Shown: positions 16,916-24,591, counted from the first letter of the stretch. The stretch: DNA of 64,000 nt from Acidimicrobiales bacterium (GCA_030448105.1 JAUJNP010000009.1:1-64000); one strand, 5' to 3'. The notes: a model not told the origin generated them from the letters alone. A program made the numbers and translations.

Positions 16916-17404
16916 GTGATCACACTGGTCCTCGGCGGCGCCCGGTCGGGTAAGTCGGCCTTCGCCGAACAGCTCGCCGGCGGCCTGCCCGGGCCGGTCA
17001 CCTACATCGCCACCGCGCTGCCCGACCCCGACGACGCCGACCACGCCGCCCGCATCCGAGCGCACCGGGACCGGCGCGACCCCGCCTGGACCACACGCGA
17101 AGCGGGAGCCGACCTGGCCGGCGCGTTGGGGGCTGCGGCCGGCTCGGTGCTGGTCGACTCCCTCGGCACCTGGGTCGCCGCCCACGACGACGCCGCGGTG
17201 GACGTGACCGCGCTGCTGGCCGCGCTCGAGGCGCGGGCGGGCGACACCATCGTGGTCTCCGAGGAGGTGGGCCTCGGCGTCCACCCCTCGTCGGAGGCAG
17301 GGCGCCGGTTCCGGGACACGCTCGGCACCGTGAACCTGGCCGTGGCCGACGTCGCCGACACCGTCCTGCTGGTGGTGGCCGGCCGCGCCCTGCGCTTGGA
17401 GTGA
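16916..17404 (+). CDS. cobU: Adenosylcobinamide kinase / guanylyltransferase
   Basis: A bifunctional enzyme of about 162 residues that phosphorylates adenosylcobinamide and then transfers GMP to it. Motifs: P-loop LVLGGARSGKSAFAEQLA, VTYIATALP, the conserved HRDRRDPAW region carrying the guanylylated histidine neighbourhood, VSEEVGLGVHPSSEAGRRF. It is slightly shorter than the usual 175-185 residues. GTG 16916 is one base after the cbiZ stop; its own stop overlaps cobS. Confidence 0.95.
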   Translation: MITLVLGGARSGKSAFAEQLAGGLPGPVTYIATALPDPDDADHAARIRAHRDRRDPAWTTREAGADLAGALGAAAGSVLVDSLGTWVAAHDDAAVDVTALLAALEARAGDTIVVSEEVGLGVHPSSEAGRRFRDTLGTVNLAVADVADTVLLVVAGRALRLE

Positions 17405-18126
17405 CCATGCGACGCGCCATGGCCTTCCTCACCCTCGCCCCCTTCGGCGCCGCTCGGGAGCCCGACCCCGCCAGCCTCACCTGGTTCCCCGTGGTCGGCG
17501 CGCTGCTGGGTCTCGCCGTCGGCGGGTTGTGGTGGGGGGCAGAGCAAGTCTGGGCGGCCCCGGTGGCGGCCGTGCTCGTCGTCGCCGCCGACCTGGCGTT
17601 GACTGGCATGCTGCACATGGACGGCCTCATCGACTCGGCCGACGGGCTCCTGCCCCACCTGCCCGCCGAGCGGCGTCTCGAGGTGATGGCCGAGCCGACG
17701 GTGGGCGCCTTCGGCGTCATCGCGGCCGCGACGGTCCTGGTGATGAGGTTCGCCGCCTTCGCGTCGCTGAACCCGACACCGCTGCTGGTGGCGGGAGCGT
17801 GGTGTGCGTCGCGCACCGCCATGGCCGTCGCCGCTCGGGCTTTGCCGTACGCCCGAACCGAAGGCGGGCTGGCCCGCCCGTTCCTGGGCGGCGACTGGCG
17901 CGCCGTAGGGGCGTACGGGGGCGTGATGGCGATGGCGTTTGGGGCGGCCGCCGCCGGGGTTCGGGGGGCGGTGGCGGTGGCCGTCGGACTCGGCGCCAGC
18001 GCCGCGGTGGTGGCGATGGCGAAGCGGCGCATCGGCGGCTTCACCGGCGACGTGCTGGGGGCGGCCGGCGTGGTGGGCGAGACCGCGAGCCTGGTGGCGG
18101 CGGCGGCGGAGTTGGCCCGGTGGTGA
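17401..18126 (+). CDS. cobS: Adenosylcobinamide-GDP ribazoletransferase (cobalamin synthase)
   Basis: A membrane enzyme of 241 residues that joins adenosylcobinamide-GDP to alpha-ribazole or its 5'-phosphate. Visible hallmarks are FLTLAPF at the N-terminus, WFPVVGALLG, the metal-binding HMDGLIDSADGLL, MAEPTVGAFGV and KRRIGGFTGDVLGA. About six transmembrane helices are present. GTG 17401 overlaps the cobU stop and the 3' end overlaps cbiB. Confidence 0.95.
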   Translation: MTMRRAMAFLTLAPFGAAREPDPASLTWFPVVGALLGLAVGGLWWGAEQVWAAPVAAVLVVAADLALTGMLHMDGLIDSADGLLPHLPAERRLEVMAEPTVGAFGVIAAATVLVMRFAAFASLNPTPLLVAGAWCASRTAMAVAARALPYARTEGGLARPFLGGDWRAVGAYGGVMAMAFGAAAAGVRGAVAVAVGLGASAAVVAMAKRRIGGFTGDVLGAAGVVGETASLVAAAAELARW

Positions 18127-19106
18127 GCCGGCCCCTGGGAGCGGCGGTGGGGATCGTCACCGACCGGTTCCTCGGCGAACCGCCATCCCGGGTGCATCCG
18201 GTCGCCCGCTTCGGCCGAGTCATGGACGCTCTCGAGCAGCACACCTACGCCGACCGGCGCGGCCCGGGGGTCGGCTACGCCGCCGTCGGGACCACCATCG
18301 GGTTGGCGGCCGGGTCGGCGACCAGGTCCACCGCGCTGGCCACCTACGTGGCCGTCGCCGGCCGGAGCCTGGCCGACGCCGCCACCGCGGTCGGCCACGC
18401 CCTGGCCGTGGGTGACGTCGACCACGCCCGCCGGCTGCTGCCGAGCCTCGTGGGGCGCGACCCGTCCGGGCTCGACACCGATGAGATCTGCCGGGCCGTG
18501 ATCGAGTCCGTCGCCGAGAACACGGTGGACGCCGTCGTGGCTCCGGCGCTGTGGGCCTCGGTGGCCGGCGCGCCGGGTGTGCTGGCCCACCGCGCCGTCA
18601 ACACCATGGACGCGATGGTCGGCCACCGCGACGACCGCTACCGTCGCTTCGGGTGGGCCGCCGCCCGTCTCGACGATGCTGCCGCCTGGGTCCCGGCCCG
18701 GGCCACGGCCGTCCTCGTCGCCGCCTGCCGGCCGCGGTCGGCCACCAGCGTCTGGGGCACCGTCCGCCGGGACGCGGCCGCCCACCCCTCGCCCAACAGC
18801 GGGGTGGCCGAAGCCGCCTTCGCCGCCGCCCTCGGCCTCCAGCTCGGCGGTCCGAACCGGTACGGCGATCGGGTCGAGGTGCGGCCCGCGCTCGGCCGCG
18901 GGCGCCATCCCGAGCAGGCTGATGTCGCCCGCGCCGTGCGCCTCAGCGGCGACGTGGGCCTGGCGTTGGCCGGCGTGCTCGCCCTCGCCTCGAGGATTGG
19001 GAGCCGAGCCGATAGGCGAGGCGACCCAGCCAGCACAGCGCCTGTTGCGGCGCAGCCGCACGGCTCGCCTCGACGACGGCTCCTTTCCGCGCAGGTCCTC
19101 AGGTGA
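18123..19106 (+). CDS. cbiB: Adenosylcobinamide-phosphate synthase
   Basis: A membrane enzyme of 327 residues that attaches aminopropanol (or its phosphate) to adenosylcobyrate. It shows DRFLGEPPSRVHPVARFGR near the start, ESVAENTVDAVVAPALWA, HRAVNTMDAMVGHRDDRY and AHPSPNSGVAEAAFAAALG. After the expected end at about residue 290 there is an extra Arg/Ser/Ala tail of about 38 residues encoded by GC-rich self-complementary DNA (19017-19080) resembling intergenic repeat sequence. It overlaps cobS and the next gene by 4 bp each. Confidence 0.93.
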   Translation: MSRPLGAAVGIVTDRFLGEPPSRVHPVARFGRVMDALEQHTYADRRGPGVGYAAVGTTIGLAAGSATRSTALATYVAVAGRSLADAATAVGHALAVGDVDHARRLLPSLVGRDPSGLDTDEICRAVIESVAENTVDAVVAPALWASVAGAPGVLAHRAVNTMDAMVGHRDDRYRRFGWAAARLDDAAAWVPARATAVLVAACRPRSATSVWGTVRRDAAAHPSPNSGVAEAAFAAALGLQLGGPNRYGDRVEVRPALGRGRHPEQADVARAVRLSGDVGLALAGVLALASRIGSRADRRGDPASTAPVAAQPHGSPRRRLLSAQVLR

Positions 19107-19972
19107 TCCCGCCGCCGGGGCCCCACGGTGGTGACGGCCCCCGGGTGGCGGCCGCCCTCGGGCGCGACCCCGCCGACATGATCGACCTTTCGATGTCGCT
19201 GAACCCGTTCGCGCCCGATGTGGCGGCCATCGCCGCTCGGCACCTCGACTCCCTCAGCCGCTACCCCGACCGGTCCGCGGCCACCGCTGCGCTGGCCGAC
19301 GCCATGGGCGTCGATCGTGACCGGTTGGTGCTCACCAACGGCGGGAGCGAGGCGATCGCGCTGGTCGCAGGCGCCATCGGCGGCTCGGTGGACCGCGAGC
19401 CGGAGTTCTCACTCCACCCCCGCGGGCCCGGTGGCCCGTTGTGGAGGAGCAACCCGCACAATCCCACGGGTCGCCTCGCCGGCGCCGCCGAGCAGGCCGA
19501 CGTGTGGGACGAGGCCTTCTTCCCCCTCGCCACCGGCCATTGGACCCGCGGCGACCACGCCATCGTGGTCGGGTCGCTGACCAAGCTCTTCGCCTGTCCC
19601 GGGCTGCGCCTCGGCTACATCCTCGCCGACGACGCCGCGCGCCTCGTGTCCCGGCAGCCGGCCTGGCCGGTCAACTCCCTCGCCCTGGCGGTGCTCCCCG
19701 AGCTCCTCTCCCTGGCCGACCTCACCGCCTGGCGGGACGCCACGCGCCACCGGCGCGCCGCCCTCGCTGCCCTGCTGGAGGAGCGGGGCTTCGAGCCTCG
19801 CGCCGCCGACGCGCCCTGGCTGCTCGTGGAGGCACCGGGGCTGCGAGACCACCTCGCTGTTCGGGGGATCGTGGTGCGCGACTGCGCCAGCTTCGGGTTG
19901 CCCGGGCACGTCCGCGTCGCCGTGCCCGACGAGCGTGGCCTGGCCCGCCTCGAAGCGGTGCTGGACCGTTGA
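19103..19972 (+). CDS. CobC/CobD-like PLP aminotransferase-fold enzyme (threonine-phosphate decarboxylase candidate)
   Basis: A fold-type I PLP protein of 289 residues. The N-terminal PHGGDGPRVAAALG and DLSMSLNPF are typical of L-threonine-O-3-phosphate decarboxylases, which make the aminopropanol phosphate used by CbiB. The PLP lysine lies in VVGSLTKLFACPGLRLGY and the substrate-binding motif is NPHNPTG. It is about 60 residues shorter than usual: the stretch between the TNGGSEAI region and NPHNPTG is compressed to EPEFSLHPRGPGGPLWRS. Operon context (between cbiB and cobT) supports the role; activity of the short form is inferred. Confidence 0.82.
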   Translation: MIPPPGPHGGDGPRVAAALGRDPADMIDLSMSLNPFAPDVAAIAARHLDSLSRYPDRSAATAALADAMGVDRDRLVLTNGGSEAIALVAGAIGGSVDREPEFSLHPRGPGGPLWRSNPHNPTGRLAGAAEQADVWDEAFFPLATGHWTRGDHAIVVGSLTKLFACPGLRLGYILADDAARLVSRQPAWPVNSLALAVLPELLSLADLTAWRDATRHRRAALAALLEERGFEPRAADAPWLLVEAPGLRDHLAVRGIVVRDCASFGLPGHVRVAVPDERGLARLEAVLDR

Positions 19973-21480
19973 TCACCACCGTCCTGTTCGATATCGGCGA
20001 CACCCTGGTTCGCGCCGCCCCGCCGGCAACCGCGGTCGGCGACCTCGTGGCCGAGCCATTCGACGGCGTCGTGCGCACGCTGCGCGCCCTGGCCGGGAGC
20101 TACCGGCTCGGCGCGGTCACCGACACGTCCGTGATGACCAGCGCCGACGTGCGCACCGCCCTCGGCGGCACCGGGCTCGACGGGCTCCTCGAGGTGATCA
20201 TCACCTCGAGCGAGATCGGTGCCGCCAAGCCCGACTCGCGCGGTGTCCACGCCGCCCTCGCCGCCCTCGACGCCGGGGCTGCGGAGACCCTGTTGGTCGG
20301 TGACAGCGACCGTGACGAAGCGGCCGCCCGCGCCGCCGGGGTGAGGTTCGCGCGGGTGGGCGGCGATCACGACCTCGCCGACGCGGTGCGGCGTGCGCTC
20401 ACGGAGGTCGACGGCGCCTTCACGGCGGCGGCTGCGCTCGTGGGTCCCGTCGACGACGGCGCCGCGGATCGCGCTCGTGTGCACCACGATCGTCTCACCA
20501 AGCCGCGGGGGTCGCTCGGCCGGCTGGAGGCGCTCGGGATCCAGCTCGCCGGCATCGCCGGCTGCGAGCCCCCACCCGTGCCGGCGCCGGCGGCGGTGGC
20601 GGTGTTCGCCGCCGACCACGGCGTCGCCACCGAAGGGGTCACCCCCTGGCCCCAGGAAGTGACCGCCCAGATGGTGGCCAACTTCGTGGCCGGTGGTGCG
20701 GCCATCAACGTGTTGGCCCGCCAGGCCGGTGCCTCCGTGACCGTCGTCGACGTCGGGGTGGCCACCGACCTGATCGACGCCGGTGTCGGGGCGCCGACCA
20801 CACTCGAGCGCCGCCGTGTCCGGGCGGGCACGTGGAACCTGGCCAAAGGCCCGGCCATGACCCCCGAGGAGGTCCGGGCGGCGCTCGATGTCGGCGCCGA
20901 CCTCGCCGTGCGGCTCGTCGGCTCGGGAGCCAGGGCGCTCGTCACCGGTGAGATGGGCATCGGCAACACCACCGCCGCCGCCGCCGTGATCGCGGCGTGC
21001 ACCGGTCGCCCACCGGTTGCCGTCACCGGTCGGGGGACGGGCATCGACGACTCCACCCTCCGGCACAAGGTCGACCTGATCGAGCACGCGCTGCGCCGGA
21101 TGGCCCCCGATGCCCCGCCGGAGGCCGTGCTGGCCGAGGTCGGTGGGCTGGAGATCGCGGCCTTGGCCGGCTTCATCGTCGCCGGCGCCTCCTTGCGCGT
21201 TCCCGTCGTCCTCGACGGTGTGATCACCTGCGCCGCCCTCCTCGTCGCGGCCAGGATGTGCCCCCCGGTCGTGCCGTACGTGGTCGCCGGGCACCGCTCC
21301 CCCGAACCCGGCGCGTCGGCCGTCCTGGAGGCGCTCGACCTCGAGCCCGTCCTCGACCTCGGCCTGCGACTGGGCGAGGGCACGGGGGCGTGCCTGTCGG
21401 TCGGGATCCTGGAAGCGGCGGCCCGGGTCCTGGCCGACATGGCCACCTTCGAATCGGCCGGCGTCGGGGCCGTCCGGTAG
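19969..21480 (+). CDS. cobT: HAD-type hydrolase fused to CobT (nicotinate-nucleotide:dimethylbenzimidazole phosphoribosyltransferase)
   Basis: One open frame of 503 residues. Residues 1 to about 140 are a small HAD domain: FDIGDTL (motif I), AVTDTS (II), AAKPDS (III), LLVGDSDRDEAAAR (IV). Motif I has Gly at the +2 position normally held by the acid/base Asp. Residues from about 145 are a full CobT with LTKPRGSLGRLE, MGIGNTTAAAA, the GTGIDD segment and the catalytic glutamate in LGEGTGACLS. CobT makes alpha-ribazole-5'-phosphate; the fused HAD may dephosphorylate it, a step otherwise done by CobC or CobZ. The start TTG 19969 overlaps the previous stop (TTGA). No stop separates the domains; an internal GTG at 20386 could start a separate CobT. 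Confidence 0.88.
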   Translation: MITTVLFDIGDTLVRAAPPATAVGDLVAEPFDGVVRTLRALAGSYRLGAVTDTSVMTSADVRTALGGTGLDGLLEVIITSSEIGAAKPDSRGVHAALAALDAGAAETLLVGDSDRDEAAARAAGVRFARVGGDHDLADAVRRALTEVDGAFTAAAALVGPVDDGAADRARVHHDRLTKPRGSLGRLEALGIQLAGIAGCEPPPVPAPAAVAVFAADHGVATEGVTPWPQEVTAQMVANFVAGGAAINVLARQAGASVTVVDVGVATDLIDAGVGAPTTLERRRVRAGTWNLAKGPAMTPEEVRAALDVGADLAVRLVGSGARALVTGEMGIGNTTAAAAVIAACTGRPPVAVTGRGTGIDDSTLRHKVDLIEHALRRMAPDAPPEAVLAEVGGLEIAALAGFIVAGASLRVPVVLDGVITCAALLVAARMCPPVVPYVVAGHRSPEPGASAVLEALDLEPVLDLGLRLGEGTGACLSVGILEAAARVLADMATFESAGVGAVR

Positions 21481-21558
21481 CCGCGGGCGTCGGCATCGCG
21501 CCTCGCTGGTGCGGCGCGACGTGGCCCCGTTCGCCGCCGTCGGCGCCGTCCGCGCCGA

Positions 21559-21564
21559 TAGGGT
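21559..21564 (+). promoter_or_regulatory. -10-like TAGGGT, leaderless start of HNH nuclease gene
   Basis: TAGGGT ends 8 bases before the ATG at 21573, in the 92-bp gap after the cobalamin operon. No clear -35 is seen. Confidence 0.4.
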
Positions 21565-21572
21565 GCGGCGCC

Positions 21573-22067
21573 ATGAGTAGGGCCCTGGTGCTGAACATCA
21601 CCTACGAGCCGCTCAGCGTCGTGGCGGGGCGGCGGGCCGCGGTGCTGGTGCTGGCGGACAAGGCCGACCTCGTCCACCCCTCTGGGTTGGCGCTGCGCTC
21701 GGAGCGCCTTGACGTGCCCGTGCCGTCGGTCATCCGGCTGCGCCAGCTCGTGCGAGTGCCCTTCGAGCGCCACGTTCCCCTCAGCCGCCGGGCGGTCTTC
21801 GTCCGCGACGGCCACGAGTGCCAGTACTGCGGCGGCCCGGCCGAGACGATCGACCACGTGCTGGCCCGCAGCCGCGGCGGCGGGCACACCTGGGACAACG
21901 TGGTGGCGGCCTGCCGTCGCTGCAACCTGCGCAAGGGCGATCGCCTCCTCTCCGAGACCACCATGGCCCTGCGCCGCCGGCCGACCCCGGCGCGGCGGTT
22001 CACGTGGGTGATCACCTCGGTGGGCCGGGTGCCAGAGGCGTGGGAGCCGTACCTGCAGGCGGCGTGA
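21573..22067 (+). CDS. HNH endonuclease-family protein
   Basis: A protein of 164 residues. The N-terminal MSRALVLNITYEPLSVV and VLVLADKADLVH are shared by a conserved group of actinobacterial and cyanobacterial HNH proteins. The HNH core has zinc-site cysteines CQYCGG and CRRCN around the IDHVLARSRGGGHTWDN motif. The biological substrate is unknown; it is not a restriction gene by context. It overlaps menC by 4 bp (GTGA), so the two are translationally coupled. Confidence 0.9.
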   Translation: MSRALVLNITYEPLSVVAGRRAAVLVLADKADLVHPSGLALRSERLDVPVPSVIRLRQLVRVPFERHVPLSRRAVFVRDGHECQYCGGPAETIDHVLARSRGGGHTWDNVVAACRRCNLRKGDRLLSETTMALRRRPTPARRFTWVITSVGRVPEAWEPYLQAA

Positions 22068-23149
22068 ACGCCCCGACGGCCCCGGGGCCGCCGGTGGTGG
22101 AGGTGGAGCTGCACCGGGTGGTCCTGGCCCTGCGCCAGCCCCATGCCTCAGCCGGCGGGATCGAGGCCGAGCGCGACATCGTCCTCGTGCGGGTCGTGTT
22201 GGAGGACGGCACCGAAGGATGGGGGGAGTGCCCCACCCTCTCCCTGCCGACCTACTCGTCCGAGCACGCCGCCGGAGCGTGGCTGGTGCTGCGCGACGAG
22301 CTGGTGCCGGCGGTGCTGGCCGGCCGGCCCGCGTCCGTGGTGGGGCACCCGATGGCGAAGGCGGCGGTCGCCGACGCCCTCCTCGACGCCCGGCTTCGCA
22401 CCCGCGGCCGGTCGCTGGCCGCGCACCTCGGCGTCACCGCCCGCCGCGTGTCGACGACCACGGTGGTGGCCCGGGTCGGCTCGGTGGCCGAGGTGCTCGA
22501 GGTGGTGGCGGGCGCCCCCGGCGGCGTGAAGGTGAAGATCGAGCCGGGCTTCGACCTCGAGCCGTTGGCCGCGGTGCGAGCCTGCTGGCCCGAGCGGTGG
22601 CTGGCGGCCGACGCCAACGGGAGCTTCGCCGCCGACCAGATCGACCGGCTGACCGCCGTCGACGCCCTCGGCCTGGCCTACCTGGAACAGCCATGCCCCG
22701 GCCTGGCCGGTGCCGCCGTCGCCGCCCGGGCGCTGTCCACCCCCGTCTGCGTGGACGAGGCGGCCGACTCCCTCGACGCCGTGCGCGCCGCCGTCGACCT
22801 CGAGGCGATGGCGGTGCTCAACGTGAAGCCGGCGCGGCTGGGCGGGGTGGAGGTGGCGGCGGCGGCCGTCGCCCTGGCCGCCGAGGCGGGCATCGACGCC
22901 TTCGTCGGCGGCATGCTGGAGACCGGCGTCGGCCGGCGGGCCGCGCTGGCGGTGGCGGGGCTGGCGGGCTGCACCCTGCCCACCGATCTCGGCCCGTCGG
23001 CCCGCTACTTCTCCGCCGACCTCACCGACCCGGTGGAGGAGGGCACCGACGCCTCACTGGCCATCCCCACCGGCCCCGGGATCGGCCCCGCTCCCGACCC
23101 CGGCCGCCTGGAAGCGGCCACCCGTGACCGGTGGGTGGGGCGCCGATGA
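22064..23149 (+). CDS. menC: o-Succinylbenzoate synthase (enolase superfamily)
   Basis: A protein of 361 residues. It dehydrates SHCHC to o-succinylbenzoate in menaquinone synthesis. The enolase-superfamily residues are visible: KVKIEPG (catalytic Lys pair), the metal ligands in ADANGSF, LEQP and CVDEA, and the second lysine in LNVKPARLGG. Members of this group can also act as N-acylamino-acid racemases, but a menE gene at 62791-63906 in the same window supports the menaquinone role. GTG 22064 overlaps the HNH gene; the 3' end overlaps the lipoate-ligase-like gene (ATGA). Confidence 0.88.
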   Translation: MNAPTAPGPPVVEVELHRVVLALRQPHASAGGIEAERDIVLVRVVLEDGTEGWGECPTLSLPTYSSEHAAGAWLVLRDELVPAVLAGRPASVVGHPMAKAAVADALLDARLRTRGRSLAAHLGVTARRVSTTTVVARVGSVAEVLEVVAGAPGGVKVKIEPGFDLEPLAAVRACWPERWLAADANGSFAADQIDRLTAVDALGLAYLEQPCPGLAGAAVAARALSTPVCVDEAADSLDAVRAAVDLEAMAVLNVKPARLGGVEVAAAAVALAAEAGIDAFVGGMLETGVGRRAALAVAGLAGCTLPTDLGPSARYFSADLTDPVEEGTDASLAIPTGPGIGPAPDPGRLEAATRDRWVGRR

Positions 23150-23820
23150 CGGACCCGCCGGGCTGGCCGGTGCGCCGTGAGGTCGGGTCGGCGGGCACTT
23201 TCCACGCCCGCCCGCTCCCGCGGCCGGCTCGGCGCGAGGTCGCCGTGTTCGAGGTCGACCGTCCCGCCCTCGTGCTCGGCAGCACCCAGGCCGACGACGT
23301 GGTCGACGCGGTGGCGGCTAGGGCGGGCGGAGTTGAGGTGGTGCGCCGGCGCAGCGGCGGGGGAGCGGTGCTGCTCGAGCCGGCCGCCGCGTTGTGGGTC
23401 GATGTGGTCGTCCCCGCCGGCGACGAGCTGTGGAGCGACGACGTCGGCCTCGCCTTCGCCTGGTTGGGCGAGGCGTGGGCGGGCGCGCTGGGCGCGCTCG
23501 GCCTGGCCGCGGTGGTCCACGAGGGCGGGCTGTGCACCACCACCTGGTCTCGCCTGGTGTGCTTCGGCGGGCTCGGTCCAGGAGAGGTGACCCTGGGGGG
23601 CGCCAAGGTGGTGGGCCTGGCTCAGCGCCGCACCCGTGAGGCGGCCCGGTTCCAGTGTGCCGCCCTGCTGGCGTGGGCACCCGAGCGCCTCCTCGCTCTG
23701 CTGGCCATGGACGACGCCACCCGGGGCCGCGCCGCGGCCGAGCTGGCCACCGCGGCGGCAGCCGTGCCCGCCGCCTCGCCCGACCTGGTCGAGGCCTTCC
23801 TGGCCCACCTCCCGCCCTGA
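23146..23820 (+). CDS. Lipoate/biotin-protein ligase-family protein
   Basis: A protein of 224 residues with the BPL/LPL catalytic domain. RRRSGGGAVLLEP is the substrate-loop signature and GGAKVVGLAQRRTR carries the conserved catalytic lysine. It could be a lipoate ligase, an octanoyltransferase or a relative; the C-terminal accessory domain of LplA is absent. It ends the HNH-menC operon, overlapping menC by 4 bp. A hairpin-like cgttcgtagacgaaacg at 23912-23928 may terminate the transcript. Confidence 0.82.
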   Translation: MTDPPGWPVRREVGSAGTFHARPLPRPARREVAVFEVDRPALVLGSTQADDVVDAVAARAGGVEVVRRRSGGGAVLLEPAAALWVDVVVPAGDELWSDDVGLAFAWLGEAWAGALGALGLAAVVHEGGLCTTTWSRLVCFGGLGPGEVTLGGAKVVGLAQRRTREAARFQCAALLAWAPERLLALLAMDDATRGRAAAELATAAAAVPAASPDLVEAFLAHLPP

Positions 23821-23948
23821 TCGCGGCCGAGTGAGCGCACCTCGTGCGGGCAGTCCCGGTGTTGCCGGTCGAGGTTGGGCTGGGCGACGAAGCGGCGGGT
23901 CACGACCGGATCGTCGTTCGTAGACGAAACGAGGACCCCTTGGTTCTA

Positions 23949-23966
23949 TTCCACGTCGCGCCGAAT
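23949..23966 (+). repeat. 18-bp repeat, copy 1
   Basis: The sequence ttccacgtcgcgccgaat. Its exact reverse complement is copy 3 at 24314-24331. Confidence 0.7.
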
Positions 23967-24243
23967 GTTCATGGGCGCTTCGGAGAGGAGCGGGATGCGG
24001 GATCCCTGGCGCGGCACAGGGCTCTGCGAACTTGACGGCTTTCGAGGTCGCCGAGTCCGGAACGCCGGCGACCAGCGGCGAGAACTGGAGTTGGCCGCCG
24101 CTCGTGGTGGACGGCATCGGGCGCGGCGCCGTCGCTGCGAAGCCCGCATGCGGCGGCGAGCGGCCGAAGTGACCGTACGCGGCATAGCGCGCCACCGTGG
24201 TGGCCGGTGAAGTGGGCTACCACCTCCCGCAACAGTTCCTCTG

Positions 24244-24260
24244 TTCCACGTCACGCCGAA
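24244..24260 (+). repeat. 18-bp repeat, copy 2 (direct, one mismatch)
   Basis: ttccacgtcacgccgaa matches copy 1 except for one base over 17 positions. It lies 53 bp from inverted copy 3. Confidence 0.65.
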
Positions 24261-24313
24261 ACGGAGGGTTCCGAGACGGTTGGTAGCTCCCGGCGAGGTG
24301 TCGTGCTCCCCAT

Positions 24314-24331
24314 ATTCGGCGCGACGTGGAA
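24314..24331 (-). repeat. 18-bp repeat, copy 3 (inverted, exact)
   Basis: attcggcgcgacgtggaa is the exact reverse complement of copy 1. Confidence 0.7.
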
Positions 24332-24391
24332 CAAAAAGAAGCCGTCTCTTCACCGGTTGGCTAGCTAGAACTGCGACATGTCTCAAGTCGG

Positions 24392-24484
24392 ATGATCGGC
24401 GGTCATCCGTTCAAGGTCGACGACCCCGAGGACAGCCTCTGGGTGATTGGCGGATACGAGCCGCAGCCGCCTCCGGAGTCATGA
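24392..24484 (+). CDS. Possible 30-residue peptide or gene remnant
   Basis: An ATG-started frame encodes an acidic peptide that includes FKVDDPEDSLWVIGGYEP and ends in PPPES. The mixed composition is unlike the Arg/Pro-rich shadow frames of this genome, so it may be a real small protein or the 3' end of a lost gene. An in-frame stop lies 30 bases upstream and no ribosome-binding site is clear. Confidence 0.25.
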   Translation: MIGGHPFKVDDPEDSLWVIGGYEPQPPPES

Positions 24485-24555
24485 GTCGCCGGCTCACCCC
24501 GCGGCGGTCCTCGGCGGGGCCTGCTCTCGGAACCTGAAACTCAACGACTAATCGC

Positions 24556-24585
24556 TTGATCCATGACGTTGCGGTTCACTATACT
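24556..24585 (+). promoter_or_regulatory. Promoter of DUF222 gene (leaderless)
   Basis: -35 TTGATC (24556-24561) and -10 TATACT (24580-24585) are 18 bp apart. The ATG at 24592 follows the -10 by 6 bases, so the start codon should be at or near the first transcribed base. Confidence 0.7.
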
Positions 24586-24591
24586 ACGAAT

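Larger units (their letters stand above)
23821..24591. other. Gene-poor stretch with repeats and a possible gene remnant
   Basis: No long reading frame here has recognisable protein sequence. Its base composition is less GC-extreme than its neighbours. It holds three copies of a short repeat, a small open frame at 24392-24484, and the promoter of the DUF222 gene at the right end. It could be the remains of a mobile or decayed locus. Confidence 0.5.

Noticed and set aside
20386-20400. Separate CobT gene starting at GTG 20386
   Set aside because: No stop codon separates it from the HAD domain and no ribosome-binding site is clear, so a fusion is the simplest reading.
23844-24386. Several open frames in the 770-bp gap
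   Set aside because: Apart from the 24392 peptide they are Arg-rich, overlap the repeats and match no family.
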